A stretch of DNA of 49,255 nucleotides from Flavobacteriales bacterium UBA1958. Lineage in GTDB: Bacteria; Bacteroidota; Bacteroidia; Flavobacteriales_D; Sanyastnellaceae. Both the position numbers and the translations under genes were made by a program. Position 1 is the stretch's first letter. Each line of letters opens with the position of its first letter. The DNA is taken from positions 1 through 49,255 of the forward strand of contig DDEI01000030.1 in NCBI GenBank assembly GCA_002336675.1. Direction: 5' to 3'. Of this stretch, positions 9,393 to 18,795 are shown piece by piece. Below the pieces are notes generated by a model, which was not told the origin of the DNA, made no database searches, and saw nothing but the letters and a program-made list of their open reading frames with translations.

Positions 9393-10097
9393 TTATGCCT
9401 TCGGGTGATTTATCCTATTAAAATAGGACGCTTTAATCTTTCTGTGGTCCACGCCTAATCTAAATTTTAGCCATGACAGTAGGTTAGCAAAATTTATTTT
9501 AAAATAATTATTGTTATCGTACTTTCTAGCCGAGACTAGAACATCTTTTTGAATGAGTTTATAGCTACTCCCCAATTCTCCAGCTCTTTTTATAAGGTCA
9601 TATTCTTCCATTATAGACCAATCCTTATAACCGTTTAGTGCTTTGAATAATTCTCTGGTTATAAAAATAGTTTGGTCTCCTCCTCTAAAGGATAAAATAT
9701 TAAACCGTGTCATCCATGAGTTAAGCTTCAAGAGCGGTCGCGTAGAATCAAACTTAAATCGATATCCACCAATATTTATTTTCTCTTTTAAACTTTCTTG
9801 AATGTCAGTAAACCATGTTTTGGGTGGAACTACATCAGCATGTACGAAATAGTAAACTTCACCCGTAGCGTAAAGCTTAGCAGCTTCATTCATTTGGGCA
9901 GCTCTACACTTTTTGCTGCTATGGTGGATTTTAACTGAGGTGTACTTTCGTACTAATTGTAAAGAGGAGTCCTCACTCCCGCCATCAGATACAATTATCT
10001 CGTGAGGTGAGAATTCTGAATTCGCAAAGAAGGAAAGTATTCGGTCTATGAACATTTCCTCATTCAGAATAGGGATTATTATTGAAACCTTATACAT
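9393..10097 (-). CDS. TIGR04283-type family 2 glycosyltransferase
   Basis: About 234 residues from the ATG at 10097; a GTG at 10106 would add three residues. It is a GT-A-fold transferase: VSIIIPILNEE near the N-terminus, VSDGGSEDSS for nucleotide binding, CRAAQMNEAAK, FVHADVVPP in place of the usual DxD region, then FRGGDQTIFITRELF and the acidic IMEEYDLI. This order matches the TIGR04283 family, often annotated as an arsenosugar-biosynthesis glycosyltransferase. It has no membrane anchor. It is divergent from a DUF547 lipoprotein gene, a pairing seen in arsenosugar-type neighbourhoods, but ArsS is absent from this window, so the acceptor remains unknown. Confidence 0.85.
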   Translation of the reverse strand: MYKVSIIIPILNEEMFIDRILSFFANSEFSPHEIIVSDGGSEDSSLQLVRKYTSVKIHHSSKKCRAAQMNEAAKLYATGEVYYFVHADVVPPKTWFTDIQESLKEKINIGGYRFKFDSTRPLLKLNSWMTRFNILSFRGGDQTIFITRELFKALNGYKDWSIMEEYDLIKRAGELGSSYKLIQKDVLVSARKYDNNNYFKINFANLLSWLKFRLGVDHRKIKASYFNRINHPKA

Positions 10098-10164
10098 TTC
10101 AAACACGAATACTAATTTTAACTAATTGAGAGTTGTAGGACAAATTTAAATGTATCATTGAGAT

Positions 10165-10971
10165 ATGAAATTTCTTAATTCACTTTTCTTAATTCTTGTC
10201 ATGTCCATACTAACGATTTCGTGTAGAAATAGAGATCCATTATTATATGGGACACATGATGAATCTTCCCCTATAAGTCATGATGTCTTCAATAATCTCC
10301 TAGTTAATCATGTTAGTGATTTCGGTGATGTTAATTATAAAGGTTTTATCGCTGACAGTGTTCGGTTCAATAAATACTTTGATCTTTTAGGAAACAACCA
10401 TCCCAACAGAAAATGGAGTAAAAATGAGCGTTTGGCTTTTTGGATAAATGCTTATAATGCATATACCATTCGTCTTGTCATTACTAATTACCCTGTAAAA
10501 TCTATTAAAGATATAGGAGGTTCTATTTATAAAGTAAATACAGCATGGGATATTAAGATGATTAAAATCGGTGATGAGATTTATGATCTTAATAACATTG
10601 AGCATCAAAAAATAAGAGGTCAATTCGATGAGCCGAGAATTCACTTTGCAATAAATTGTGCAAGCGTTTCTTGTCCTAAACTAATGAATGAAGCTTTTTA
10701 TCCAGAAAGATTAGAGGAACAGCTAGAACAAGTAACTAGCGAGTTCGTAAATGATAAGAAAAAGAATCTAATCACTTCTGAGAAAGCTACACTTTCTGAA
10801 ATTTTCAGTTGGTATAGAGGAGATTTTAAGCTTGGTCATAAAAGTGTAATTGACTTTATAAATAACTATTCAGACGTTAAAATAAACTCCAACACTGATT
10901 TAGAATATATGAATTACGATTGGAATTTAAACGATGTTCAAATAGAAATTAATACCCCCATTTCCGAGTGA
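10165..10971 (+). CDS. DUF547 domain lipoprotein
   Basis: A 268-residue lipoprotein (MKFLNSLFLILVMSILTISC, Cys20). The DUF547 signatures are clear: 'NERLAFWINAYNAYTIRLV', then 'HFAINCASVSCPKL' and 'SEIFSWYRGDF'. DUF547 has a papain-like fold in predictions, but its activity is not established. It lies 67 nt from the divergent TIGR04283 glycosyltransferase, suggesting shared control. Its last 23 nt overlap, tail to tail, the 3' end of the DUF5686 gene on the other strand, so the two transcripts are antisense to each other there. Confidence 0.88.
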   Translation: MKFLNSLFLILVMSILTISCRNRDPLLYGTHDESSPISHDVFNNLLVNHVSDFGDVNYKGFIADSVRFNKYFDLLGNNHPNRKWSKNERLAFWINAYNAYTIRLVITNYPVKSIKDIGGSIYKVNTAWDIKMIKIGDEIYDLNNIEHQKIRGQFDEPRIHFAINCASVSCPKLMNEAFYPERLEEQLEQVTSEFVNDKKKNLITSEKATLSEIFSWYRGDFKLGHKSVIDFINNYSDVKINSNTDLEYMNYDWNLNDVQIEINTPISE

Positions 10972-13516
10972 ACGGTTCGAAAATAGTAAATCCTATCTTA
11001 TATGTAAAGTTTGATTTTTCCTGGGTGTTTTCGGAAGTTACCGCATAAATACCGCTACGTACTAATTGCCGAAACAAGGTAAATGACTTTTCTACTCCTC
11101 CGAAAGCTTCTGCATGGTAAAACTGACTATCGGGTATATTAAGTGAGCCTGCTCCTATTGCTATTCCCATCTTAAGTCGTCTAATAAGAGGAATCTTATT
11201 TAATATAGTTCCTTCAAAATGATGAATTACATTAGCTCTAAAGTATTCATTTGCTGTGTTTAAAGTAGCTCCCAGAAGCTGGAAAGAGACCAGAGGGTCA
11301 CTAAAGAATACTTGATCAGAACGTCTAAAAAATTTATACTCAAGTACTCTTAAGTCTTTCTGATTTACGAATGAGGCTAATTGAACTTCCCACCTCGTAC
11401 TCCCCAGTCTGCCTAATTCTATTTCTTGTTTGGCTCCTAGCTCAATGAAGTCAAAATTCACTTCGCTTCCAAACAGGCCATTAACTCCTTTTCTGTAATT
11501 TAAAGTTAGCACGGGAAACTTGCTAGGAATAACCACTTTCTTATTTCTCTTGAAATAATACTTCTGGCGAATTAAATATTCCATTAGCAGACTTAGCTCA
11601 GTTTTTTTATAACGCTTAAAATCTATAGGGTCGTTTAACTCTCCAAATAGTTCACTACTCCATTCTGAAAACTCCAGGTTGTCAAGTGGTAACTGATCTT
11701 GATAATCAAATGATAGTTTAGCGTAAAGACCATTAGTCAACTCTCTTCTGTGAGTAATCCCTAACGTTTTAGTTCGGATGTAATTACTCCTGCTAAAGGT
11801 TTGTTCCAGTGAAGCGAAATCATTCACCATTTCGTAAAAATCACCAAATTTTACTTGGGTTCTTACAAATTTCCTAGGGTTATAAGTGAGGCCTATTGTT
11901 ACTTCTCCTTTGGCATCTTTATTATTAAATCCATAATCTAGATAACCAGAAGCCTCAAGTTTAAAATCATTAGAAAACTCTTTTTGGTAGTATCCAGGAA
12001 GTCTGTGCCTATATCCACCGATACCAAAAGGAACAATTTGATTCAATATTCCTTCCATATAAAACTCTGTTCCTTTCTCCCTATTCTTACGTCCATATCC
12101 CAATATGGGCGTCCAAATGTTAACTTTATTAAATGCCGAATCTAAACGCCTAAGATAATCATCACTTTCATAATAATTAACGACACTATCAGATTTAATC
12201 TGATACTGTAATTGTATTGAATCAAGTTTAACTGCTCTATTTATCTCCCAATATTTTTGATCTCTATTATAGGCTTCTGGTGAGAAAATCTTAATTTCTC
12301 TATTAAAATCTATATGTTCTAAGCCAGAGTTAATGATATATTCGCTATACTCTGTCAAGACTGTTCCTTTAATGTCTTTTCTGTATTTGGGTATTGTATA
12401 ATCTATATGTTGACTTGCTATTAGTGAGCTGTTTCCTATGTCATTTTTGTATTCACATTTTACATTAAATGTTTCAGCATAATGTAAACTACCCTCTTCA
12501 ATAGTTAGATCGAGCTTTTTAATTTTGTAGGTTTCTTGTTCAAACCATATTGTACCTCTAAAAGAATTGTCGAATCGGTTAATAGGAAAAACATCTATTA
12601 TGTATAACTCAATACCATTTATGATATCCGTTCCTTTATAGTCAAACTTGTAAGCTAGCGAACTCGTCCCCGCTAAAGGCGAAAGAATAGGTTTGTCACT
12701 TAGGCTAGGGAGATTGATGTAATTCTTGTAAAAGTCTATTTCGAATACTTCACTTCCCTGAATAATCACCCATGGATTTACATCCTCTTGCTGAGCCAAC
12801 GGAGTTATCAACTGTCCTCCATCACCCATGGATAAATCCATACTACGGTTAATAGATATTTCTTTGGGTATATCCTTTTTAATTTTTCCACCTTTGTGCG
12901 TTTTGGAAGCTAGAACTAATTCTTTATAGCCTTTTCCGTTTTTATAATAACTGTTGCCTATGGTTTCGGTGAGTTTTAAAATTTTCTTATCGAAATTAAA
13001 ATCATAAGTTTCGGTAAGTTTTAGTCCTTTATTATAAGATGCAGTGTCTAAGCTAGAGCCTTTCTTTAGAGGAGTTTCAAGTGTGATTAACTGATAGCTA
13101 GAAGCACTGAAATCTTCGGTGTAATCAGAAATACTGCGTCTAGAATCTCTAACTTTTTTCATTACTTCTCTGGCCTTATCCTTAGTATCTCCAATAACCT
13201 CTGCGTCTCTGAGTTCTACAGTGGCCTTTGATAATACGACGTCTAAAGAAATTTGGTCATTCTTAACGTTTACGGACTTAGCTTGTGAGGTGTATCCTAA
13301 ATAAGAAAATACGACGTTATGATTCCCTTCTGATAATTTTAGTTCATAAAATCCTGAGCTATCCGTGAAAGTAATTAGTCCTGTATCTTCTTGAAAAACC
13401 GATACGAAAGGCATTCCCTTTCCATTATCATCTAACACAGTTCCTCTTAAATATCCTTCTTGTGAAAAGCAAATTCCGGTTAAAAAAAGAAGAAGTATAC
13501 TTAAAGATAATTTCAT
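10949..13516 (-). CDS. DUF5686 / carboxypeptidase-regulatory-like outer-membrane protein
   Basis: About 855 residues from the ATG at 13516; the upstream start at 13543 would put nine extra residues before the signal peptide MKLSLSILLLFLTGICFSQ. After the signal comes a CarboxypepD_reg-like domain (GYLRGTVLDDNGKGMPFVSV ... SYLGYTSQAKSV), then the DUF5686 region with a long predicted beta barrel ending in KIGFTIFEPFTRKWGY. The family is common in Bacteroidota and its function is unknown; the architecture implies an outer-membrane protein with a periplasmic N-terminal domain. It lies 104 nt past the hydroxylase gene, so separate transcription is possible. Confidence 0.88.
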   Translation of the reverse strand: MKLSLSILLLFLTGICFSQEGYLRGTVLDDNGKGMPFVSVFQEDTGLITFTDSSGFYELKLSEGNHNVVFSYLGYTSQAKSVNVKNDQISLDVVLSKATVELRDAEVIGDTKDKAREVMKKVRDSRRSISDYTEDFSASSYQLITLETPLKKGSSLDTASYNKGLKLTETYDFNFDKKILKLTETIGNSYYKNGKGYKELVLASKTHKGGKIKKDIPKEISINRSMDLSMGDGGQLITPLAQQEDVNPWVIIQGSEVFEIDFYKNYINLPSLSDKPILSPLAGTSSLAYKFDYKGTDIINGIELYIIDVFPINRFDNSFRGTIWFEQETYKIKKLDLTIEEGSLHYAETFNVKCEYKNDIGNSSLIASQHIDYTIPKYRKDIKGTVLTEYSEYIINSGLEHIDFNREIKIFSPEAYNRDQKYWEINRAVKLDSIQLQYQIKSDSVVNYYESDDYLRRLDSAFNKVNIWTPILGYGRKNREKGTEFYMEGILNQIVPFGIGGYRHRLPGYYQKEFSNDFKLEASGYLDYGFNNKDAKGEVTIGLTYNPRKFVRTQVKFGDFYEMVNDFASLEQTFSRSNYIRTKTLGITHRRELTNGLYAKLSFDYQDQLPLDNLEFSEWSSELFGELNDPIDFKRYKKTELSLLMEYLIRQKYYFKRNKKVVIPSKFPVLTLNYRKGVNGLFGSEVNFDFIELGAKQEIELGRLGSTRWEVQLASFVNQKDLRVLEYKFFRRSDQVFFSDPLVSFQLLGATLNTANEYFRANVIHHFEGTILNKIPLIRRLKMGIAIGAGSLNIPDSQFYHAEAFGGVEKSFTLFRQLVRSGIYAVTSENTQEKSNFTYKIGFTIFEPFTRKWGY

Positions 13517-13620
13517 TGAGCAATTTACTAGATAGACGGTCATATTTTGTATTAGTTAAAGTCAGTTTGAATTTAGGAACGATTACAAAAGCCTTAAAGC
13601 CTGCCGTTTTGGAACAGACA

Positions 13621-14523
13621 TTATTTAAACGTGAAGGGTGAAGTAGACTGGTTAATAAAGCTCTTTGGATAATTGCTATCTCCAGCAAAGCCTAGCTCTA
13701 TCTCTCTCCCATCCTTTGGTATGTATGCCGTCTTAAATATGTAATCCCAAACACTTAGAGAAATCCCAAAGTTAACTCCATGAATTCCTTCCGGAAGTTC
13801 TTTTGCATGATGCCAAATATGCATCTTAGGGTTATTTAAAATATACTTTAACGGGCCATAATTCAAATTGATATTGGCATGATTCAAATGACCTATGGCT
13901 ATGTTTATATAGTAAATAACAAAAACACTACTAGGTTCAAAACCTCCAATTAACAGGAGGGTTAAATACTTGAATGGTTCGTAGAAGATATTCTCCATCC
14001 AATGATATCTAAGGTGCGCGGCAAATCCCATTTCTTTAACGGAATGGTGAACCTTATGAAATCTCCAGAGAAAGTTAAATCTATGAAGCATATTATGGAC
14101 ACTCCACTGAATAAAATCCAGCGCTAAAAAGAAAACTAACACTTGTGCCCAATAAGGCAATTCTCTTAAGTTTAAAAGAGAGATAACTTGTGTGTCTCCT
14201 CCAATAATAGCAGTAAAAGAAGCTGATGTAAAAGAGGCTAATGCTGCAAAAATGACAAGTTTAAAAATAAAGAAGTTGAAGAACATGTAAAACGCATCAA
14301 GCCAAAAATCTTTCCTAAAAACGGACTGATTTTTTCTCCAAGGAAAAATAATCTCAAGCCCCCAAACCACTACAGAAATTAGTATCAACCACCAAAAGTA
14401 ATTTTGATACCAAAGCTCAGACTGAAAGGTAATGTCCTTCCATAAATAACTGCCGTATTCAGAGCTAACCTTTAGTATGTGATCTAAAAAACTCAATTTA
14501 CTTCGTGGTGGAATACTTGTCAT
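13621..14523 (-). CDS. Sterol desaturase / fatty acid hydroxylase family protein
   Basis: About 300 residues from the ATG at 14523; a GTG at 14529 is also possible. It has four or more hydrophobic membrane segments and the di-iron His clusters of the superfamily: HNMLH, 'FHKVHHS' and, near the C-terminus, HIWHH. The family hydroxylates or desaturates lipids at the cytoplasmic membrane; which lipid is used here is unknown. The start overlaps the end of the rhodanese gene by about 26 nt, which suggests translational coupling. It is the last gene of a seven-gene - strand run. Confidence 0.93.
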   Translation of the reverse strand: MTSIPPRSKLSFLDHILKVSSEYGSYLWKDITFQSELWYQNYFWWLILISVVVWGLEIIFPWRKNQSVFRKDFWLDAFYMFFNFFIFKLVIFAALASFTSASFTAIIGGDTQVISLLNLRELPYWAQVLVFFLALDFIQWSVHNMLHRFNFLWRFHKVHHSVKEMGFAAHLRYHWMENIFYEPFKYLTLLLIGGFEPSSVFVIYYINIAIGHLNHANINLNYGPLKYILNNPKMHIWHHAKELPEGIHGVNFGISLSVWDYIFKTAYIPKDGREIELGFAGDSNYPKSFINQSTSPFTFK

Positions 14524-14869
14524 ATCCACCTAAAAGATTATGTAAGTGGGTAAAACCTAACTCTTCCATAATCAGAGTCGCTTTAGCACTTCTTCCTCCT
14601 TTTTTACAGTAAACTAGAGTGGGAGTATTTTTACTAAGCTTACTTATCTTATCGGAGAAATCAGCATCCTTTACATTTAGCTTAATAGCATTGTGTATAG
14701 CTCCTTGATTCCATTCTTCAGGAGTCCTGACATCTACAATCTGTAAGTCTGGAATTGAATTGATTAGCTCTTTAGCTTCTTGGACGGATACATTGCTAGT
14801 GTAAGACGAGGATTTAGGCATACAGCCAAATAAGCTAAGTGATAAAAGTATATAAAGAATATTTTTCAT
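14498..14869 (-). CDS. Rhodanese-like lipoprotein
   Basis: About 123 residues from the ATG at 14869, chosen because it opens a lipoprotein signal (MKNILYILLSLSLFGC, Cys16); the ATG at 14893 would overlap the upstream gene and spoil the signal. The rhodanese fold is shown by 'LQIVDVRTPEEWNQGAI' and the active loop CKKGGRS, with the catalytic Cys about residue 88. As an envelope lipoprotein it may handle sulfane sulfur or thiols in the periplasm; the substrate is unknown. It lies 10 nt after the permease gene and overlaps the hydroxylase gene. Confidence 0.9.
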   Translation of the reverse strand: MKNILYILLSLSLFGCMPKSSSYTSNVSVQEAKELINSIPDLQIVDVRTPEEWNQGAIHNAIKLNVKDADFSDKISKLSKNTPTLVYCKKGGRSAKATLIMEELGFTHLHNLLGGYDKYSTTK

Positions 14870-14879
14870 TAATTCAAAA

Positions 14880-15905
14880 TTAGACATTACCATTACTGGA
14901 CATCATCACAGCCAAATTACGCATGCTAGGAATCTTAGAAAAGACAATTATGACCACTACCATAATAGGAACACTTAGAATCATCCCCACCACTCCCCAA
15001 AGAGTTCCCCATAAAGTAAGCGATAAAATCACCACTAGTGGACTAATGTTAAGGTTGTCTCCCATTACTCGTGGTTCGATTACGTTACCTACTATTACCT
15101 GAATTACACCTATTATTATTAATACTAATAAAGATTTTACAGGCTGATCTGGGTACTGCATTAACGCCATTAAAGTGGGGAATAGAGTGGCTATTAAAGA
15201 TCCTATGGTAGGAATATAGTTTAGTAAAAAAATTAAGAGAGCCCAGAAAATCGGGAAATCTATTTGAAGTATTAAAAGTCCAAAATAACTGGCTAAACCA
15301 GTAATAATACTGACAAGCGTTTTAAGTGTAATATAATTTTCTACAGATTTTATGATTTGTCTGAAAATTGATAACGCAGCCTCTCTTTTCGATTCATCGT
15401 GGTAAATAGCTCTGAATTTCAATTTGATTACATTCTCTTCTAAAATCAGAAACAGTAAATACAGAATCACCATAAAAGAATTGCCTAAAAGGTTAGTCAG
15501 CGCTCCCAAAGCATTAGATATTAAACTAGCTAAATTAAAATCTTGTATTTGAGAAATTCCGCTTTGCAACGCCTGATCACCTACTAAACCAATAAACTTC
15601 TCACTTATTAACTGAAAATTAGTATTGTACTTGTCTAAATTCTCAGGAGCCATAAAGGCTTTTACTTGAAGAGTAAGTAATTCGGAAAAGAAATAAAGTA
15701 CCGCTAAAATTACCATGCTGGCTAAAAGAGAGCCTAGCCAAAACGGCATTTTTATAGTTTTCATAATCACTTTTCTAAACTTTCTTATCAAAAACCAAAT
15801 TCCCAGTGAAAAGGCAAAAGGAATTAGAAAACTCTTCAGGTAAATAAGAAGAAAGCCTCCAAGGGTGAGAGATAATAAGATAGATGTAGTTCTGGTTAAT
15901 GACAT
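14880..15905 (-). CDS. AI-2E family transporter (PerM-like permease)
   Basis: A 341-residue polytopic membrane protein with about seven to eight hydrophobic segments. Two segments lie near the N-terminus and the rest are clustered after residue 145. The C-terminal half (LLIFLLNYIPTIGSLIATLF, 'GNVIEPRVMGDNLNISPLVV', 'LWGTLWGVVGMILSVPI') is diagnostic of the AI-2E/PerM family. Members are linked to small-molecule or ion export; transport of AI-2 itself is not shown for most and should not be assumed. It is packed between ligA (10 nt) and the rhodanese gene. Confidence 0.93.
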   Translation of the reverse strand: MSLTRTTSILLSLTLGGFLLIYLKSFLIPFAFSLGIWFLIRKFRKVIMKTIKMPFWLGSLLASMVILAVLYFFSELLTLQVKAFMAPENLDKYNTNFQLISEKFIGLVGDQALQSGISQIQDFNLASLISNALGALTNLLGNSFMVILYLLFLILEENVIKLKFRAIYHDESKREAALSIFRQIIKSVENYITLKTLVSIITGLASYFGLLILQIDFPIFWALLIFLLNYIPTIGSLIATLFPTLMALMQYPDQPVKSLLVLIIIGVIQVIVGNVIEPRVMGDNLNISPLVVILSLTLWGTLWGVVGMILSVPIMVVVIIVFSKIPSMRNLAVMMSSNGNV

Positions 15906-15915
15906 GATATTTTAG

Positions 15916-17919
15916 TTAATCTATTAATCGGAGAAAAGCGGTTTCATCGATAATTTTTATTCCTAAGGTATCTGCTTTTATTTTTTTAGCTGGACCCATG
16001 TTTTCGCCAGCTATTAAAAGGTCTGTTTTAGCAGATATTGAACCTACAACTTTTCCACCATTGGCTTCTATTAAAGTTTTCAATTCGTTTCGACTTAATT
16101 TAGTAAACACTCCACTGACTACTATTTTTTTTCCGTTTAGTACCTCTGAGTCTAAGATTACTTCGATTGCTTCGAAACATAAGCCAGCCTCTTCCATTCG
16201 CCGTATCTGAGATAAATTGGCTTCTATGTTTAAGTACTCATAGACACTTTCGGCTATTCTCTCTCCTATTTCATCCACCTTAACTAGACTCTCTAAAGAG
16301 GCGCTTTTTATGCTCTGAACATTCTTAAAGTGCTTGGCTAGTTTTTTAGCTACCGTTTCTCCCACATATCTTATCCCGAGTCCAAAGAGAACTTTTTCAA
16401 ACGGCTGTGCTTTGCTATCCTCTAGTCCTATCAATATGTTTTCTACTGATTTTTCTGCTAATCTTTCCAAAGGAAGGATTTGTTCCCTAGTCAAATCATA
16501 TAAGTCTGCTGGTATACGTATTAGTCCGGCTTCGAATAGCTGTAATATGGTTTCTGCTCCAAGCCCATCTATATTCATGGCTTTTCTGCTAATGAAATGC
16601 TCTATTCTTCCCGTGATTTGTGGCGGACAAAAGTCCGCGTTAGGACAGTAGTGATGAGCTTCTCCCTCTTTTCTAACTAGAGCTGTGTGGCACTCAGGAC
16701 AGGTGGGGATGAATCGAACAGGCTTAGCATTAGCCAATCTTTTATCCAAATCTACATTGGTCACTTTAGGAATTATTTCTCCTCCTTTTTCTACAAACAC
16801 AAAGTCTTTTTCGTGAATCCCCAGTTTTTCTATCTGATCTTGATTATGAAGAGAAGCACGCTTAACTGTGGTTCCCGCTAATAAGAGTGGTTCTAGATTC
16901 GCTACAGGCGTTATGGCGCCTGTTCTTCCTACTTGATAGGTGATTTCTACAAGTTGAGTTGAAAGATTTTCTGCTTTAAACTTATAAGCTATTGCCCATC
17001 TTGGACTTTTAGCCGTTAATCCCATTTCATCTTGAAGCTGGTACGAGTTGACTTTTATTACTATTCCATCTATTTCGAATGGTAACTTTTTTTTCTCGTT
17101 ATCCCAGTACCTGATAAACTCCATCACTCCGTCTAATGTAGCAGATTTCGCTACATATTTTAATTTCTGTTGAGGCACTTTAAATCCCCATTCCCCAGCC
17201 TTTTCTAAACTTTTAAAATGGCCTTTGTATGGGTTTTTATCTAAAACTAAATAATAGAGAAAACAGTCTAGTCCTCTAGAGGCGGGTATCTTACTGTTCT
17301 GAGACTTTAATGTGCCTGAAGCTGTATTTCTAGGGTTGGCGTATAAAGGTTCTCCTTCTTCTTCTCGTGTTTTATTTAACTTTTCAAAGCTGGCATGAGG
17401 TAAAAAAATTTCACCTCTTATCTCAAATTTATCTGGATAGTCTCCATGAAGCTTAAGAGGAATACTTTTGATAGTTCTAACATTGGTCGTTACATCTTCT
17501 CCCGTATTTCCATCACCTCGGGTAACGGCTTTTATTAACTTTCCTTCTTCATAGCGCAGACTAATAGCTACACCATCATATTTAAGCTCTAACGTATATT
17601 CTAACTCTTCATTTCCAGTAAGCTTTACTGCCCTCTCAGCCCATTCTTGAATATCTTCCTTATTGTAGGAATTACTTAGACTTAGCATAGGTGATGAATG
17701 AGCCACTTTTTCAAACTTCTCGGTGATGTCTCCACCTATTCTTTGTGTAGGTGAATCGGGGACTAATAAAGAAGGATTTTCTTGTTCTAATTTATTAAGC
17801 CTAGAAAGCTTCATATCAAAATCATAATCTGAAATGGTAGGTTTGCTCAAAACATAATAACTGTGGTTATGTTTTCTCAGTTCTTTACTTAATTCTAGGA
17901 CTTCTTGTTGTGCTTTCAT
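15916..17919 (-). CDS. ligA: NAD-dependent DNA ligase LigA
   Basis: About 667 residues from the ATG at 17919 (a GTG lies at 17928), the normal length. It seals nicks in DNA replication and repair. The order is: Ia domain with HNHSYYV; adenylation domain with ELKYDG (AMP-accepting Lys113) and 'RGDGNTGEDVTTNVRTI'; OB fold; Cys4 zinc finger ('CPECHTALV ... HYCPNADFCPPQ'); HhH repeats ('GLGIRYVGETVAKKL'); and a C-terminal BRCT domain ('LNGKKIVVSGVFTKLSRNEL'). It follows prmC by about 24 nt in the same operon. Confidence 0.97.
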   Translation of the reverse strand: MKAQQEVLELSKELRKHNHSYYVLSKPTISDYDFDMKLSRLNKLEQENPSLLVPDSPTQRIGGDITEKFEKVAHSSPMLSLSNSYNKEDIQEWAERAVKLTGNEELEYTLELKYDGVAISLRYEEGKLIKAVTRGDGNTGEDVTTNVRTIKSIPLKLHGDYPDKFEIRGEIFLPHASFEKLNKTREEEGEPLYANPRNTASGTLKSQNSKIPASRGLDCFLYYLVLDKNPYKGHFKSLEKAGEWGFKVPQQKLKYVAKSATLDGVMEFIRYWDNEKKKLPFEIDGIVIKVNSYQLQDEMGLTAKSPRWAIAYKFKAENLSTQLVEITYQVGRTGAITPVANLEPLLLAGTTVKRASLHNQDQIEKLGIHEKDFVFVEKGGEIIPKVTNVDLDKRLANAKPVRFIPTCPECHTALVRKEGEAHHYCPNADFCPPQITGRIEHFISRKAMNIDGLGAETILQLFEAGLIRIPADLYDLTREQILPLERLAEKSVENILIGLEDSKAQPFEKVLFGLGIRYVGETVAKKLAKHFKNVQSIKSASLESLVKVDEIGERIAESVYEYLNIEANLSQIRRMEEAGLCFEAIEVILDSEVLNGKKIVVSGVFTKLSRNELKTLIEANGGKVVGSISAKTDLLIAGENMGPAKKIKADTLGIKIIDETAFLRLID

Positions 17920-17943
17920 TAGTTCCACAAATTTAGTAGAGAG

Positions 17944-18792
17944 TTAAATTCGTTTGGCTTTTAAGAACCTTAGTTTTCCTTGTAGATCGTTGAAGATTTC
18001 AACATCTTCAAACTTTTCGGATTTAAATAACTCAGCGGTTTTATTCGCATAATCTTCGTGTAACTCTAAGAAAATAAATCCACCAGGCTCAAGGATTTCT
18101 AATGCACTTTTTTTTAGAGCCTTGTAAAAATACAGCGGATCTTCTGTAATAGAAAACAACGCAATGTGTGGCTCATTCCCGTATACATTGGATTCTAATT
18201 TGGGAGCTTCATGCTTACCGATGTAAGGTGGATTACTAACCAACACCTGAAACTCGCCTAAACCCGATAAGTTTTCAGTCATAGATAACTTGGTGAAGTT
18301 CATTTCTAATCCTAAATTTTTAGCATTTAACTGAGCTACATCTAAAGCATCTTGAGAAACATCTATCCCATGCACCTCTAAGTTAGGGAGTTTGCTCTTT
18401 AAGCTTAAACCAATACATCCGCTCCCTGTCCCCAAATCTAATACTCTTTGGTTAGGAGATATATGACCTAACACTAAACTCACAAGTTCCTCTGTTTCTG
18501 GTCTTGGTATGAGCACATGTTTATTTACTTGTAACTCTAAGTCTCTGAAATAAGCCTTTTCTGTTATATGCTGAATAGGAATCCCTTCATTTAAAAGCGT
18601 TACTCCATGAAGAATAGATTCATTTTGATCTATAGAAATCTCTTGGCCTGAATTAGTTAGGTATGTTATCTTAGATAGTGCTGTGAAATGTTCTAATAGA
18701 ATAAAAAAGACTTGTTCTTTTTCTCTAGCGGTGAAGTTGTATTGTAATTCACTAACTACACTTTTCTTTAATTTTTTCAGTGAAAGAGTCAA
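17944..18792 (-). CDS. prmC: Peptide chain release factor glutamine N5-methyltransferase PrmC
   Basis: A 282-residue SAM-dependent methyltransferase that modifies the GGQ glutamine of release factors RF1 and RF2. An N-terminal helical domain is followed by 'HVLIPRPETEELV', SAM motif I 'RVLDLGTGSGCIGLSL' and the substrate motif VSNPPYIGKHE. The start codon appears to be TTG at 18792: there is no ATG nearby that keeps the N-terminal domain, and mgsA ends 3 nt before it. Confidence 0.94.
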   Translation of the reverse strand: MTLSLKKLKKSVVSELQYNFTAREKEQVFFILLEHFTALSKITYLTNSGQEISIDQNESILHGVTLLNEGIPIQHITEKAYFRDLELQVNKHVLIPRPETEELVSLVLGHISPNQRVLDLGTGSGCIGLSLKSKLPNLEVHGIDVSQDALDVAQLNAKNLGLEMNFTKLSMTENLSGLGEFQVLVSNPPYIGKHEAPKLESNVYGNEPHIALFSITEDPLYFYKALKKSALEILEPGGFIFLELHEDYANKTAELFKSEKFEDVEIFNDLQGKLRFLKAKRI

Positions 18793-18795
18793 TGG

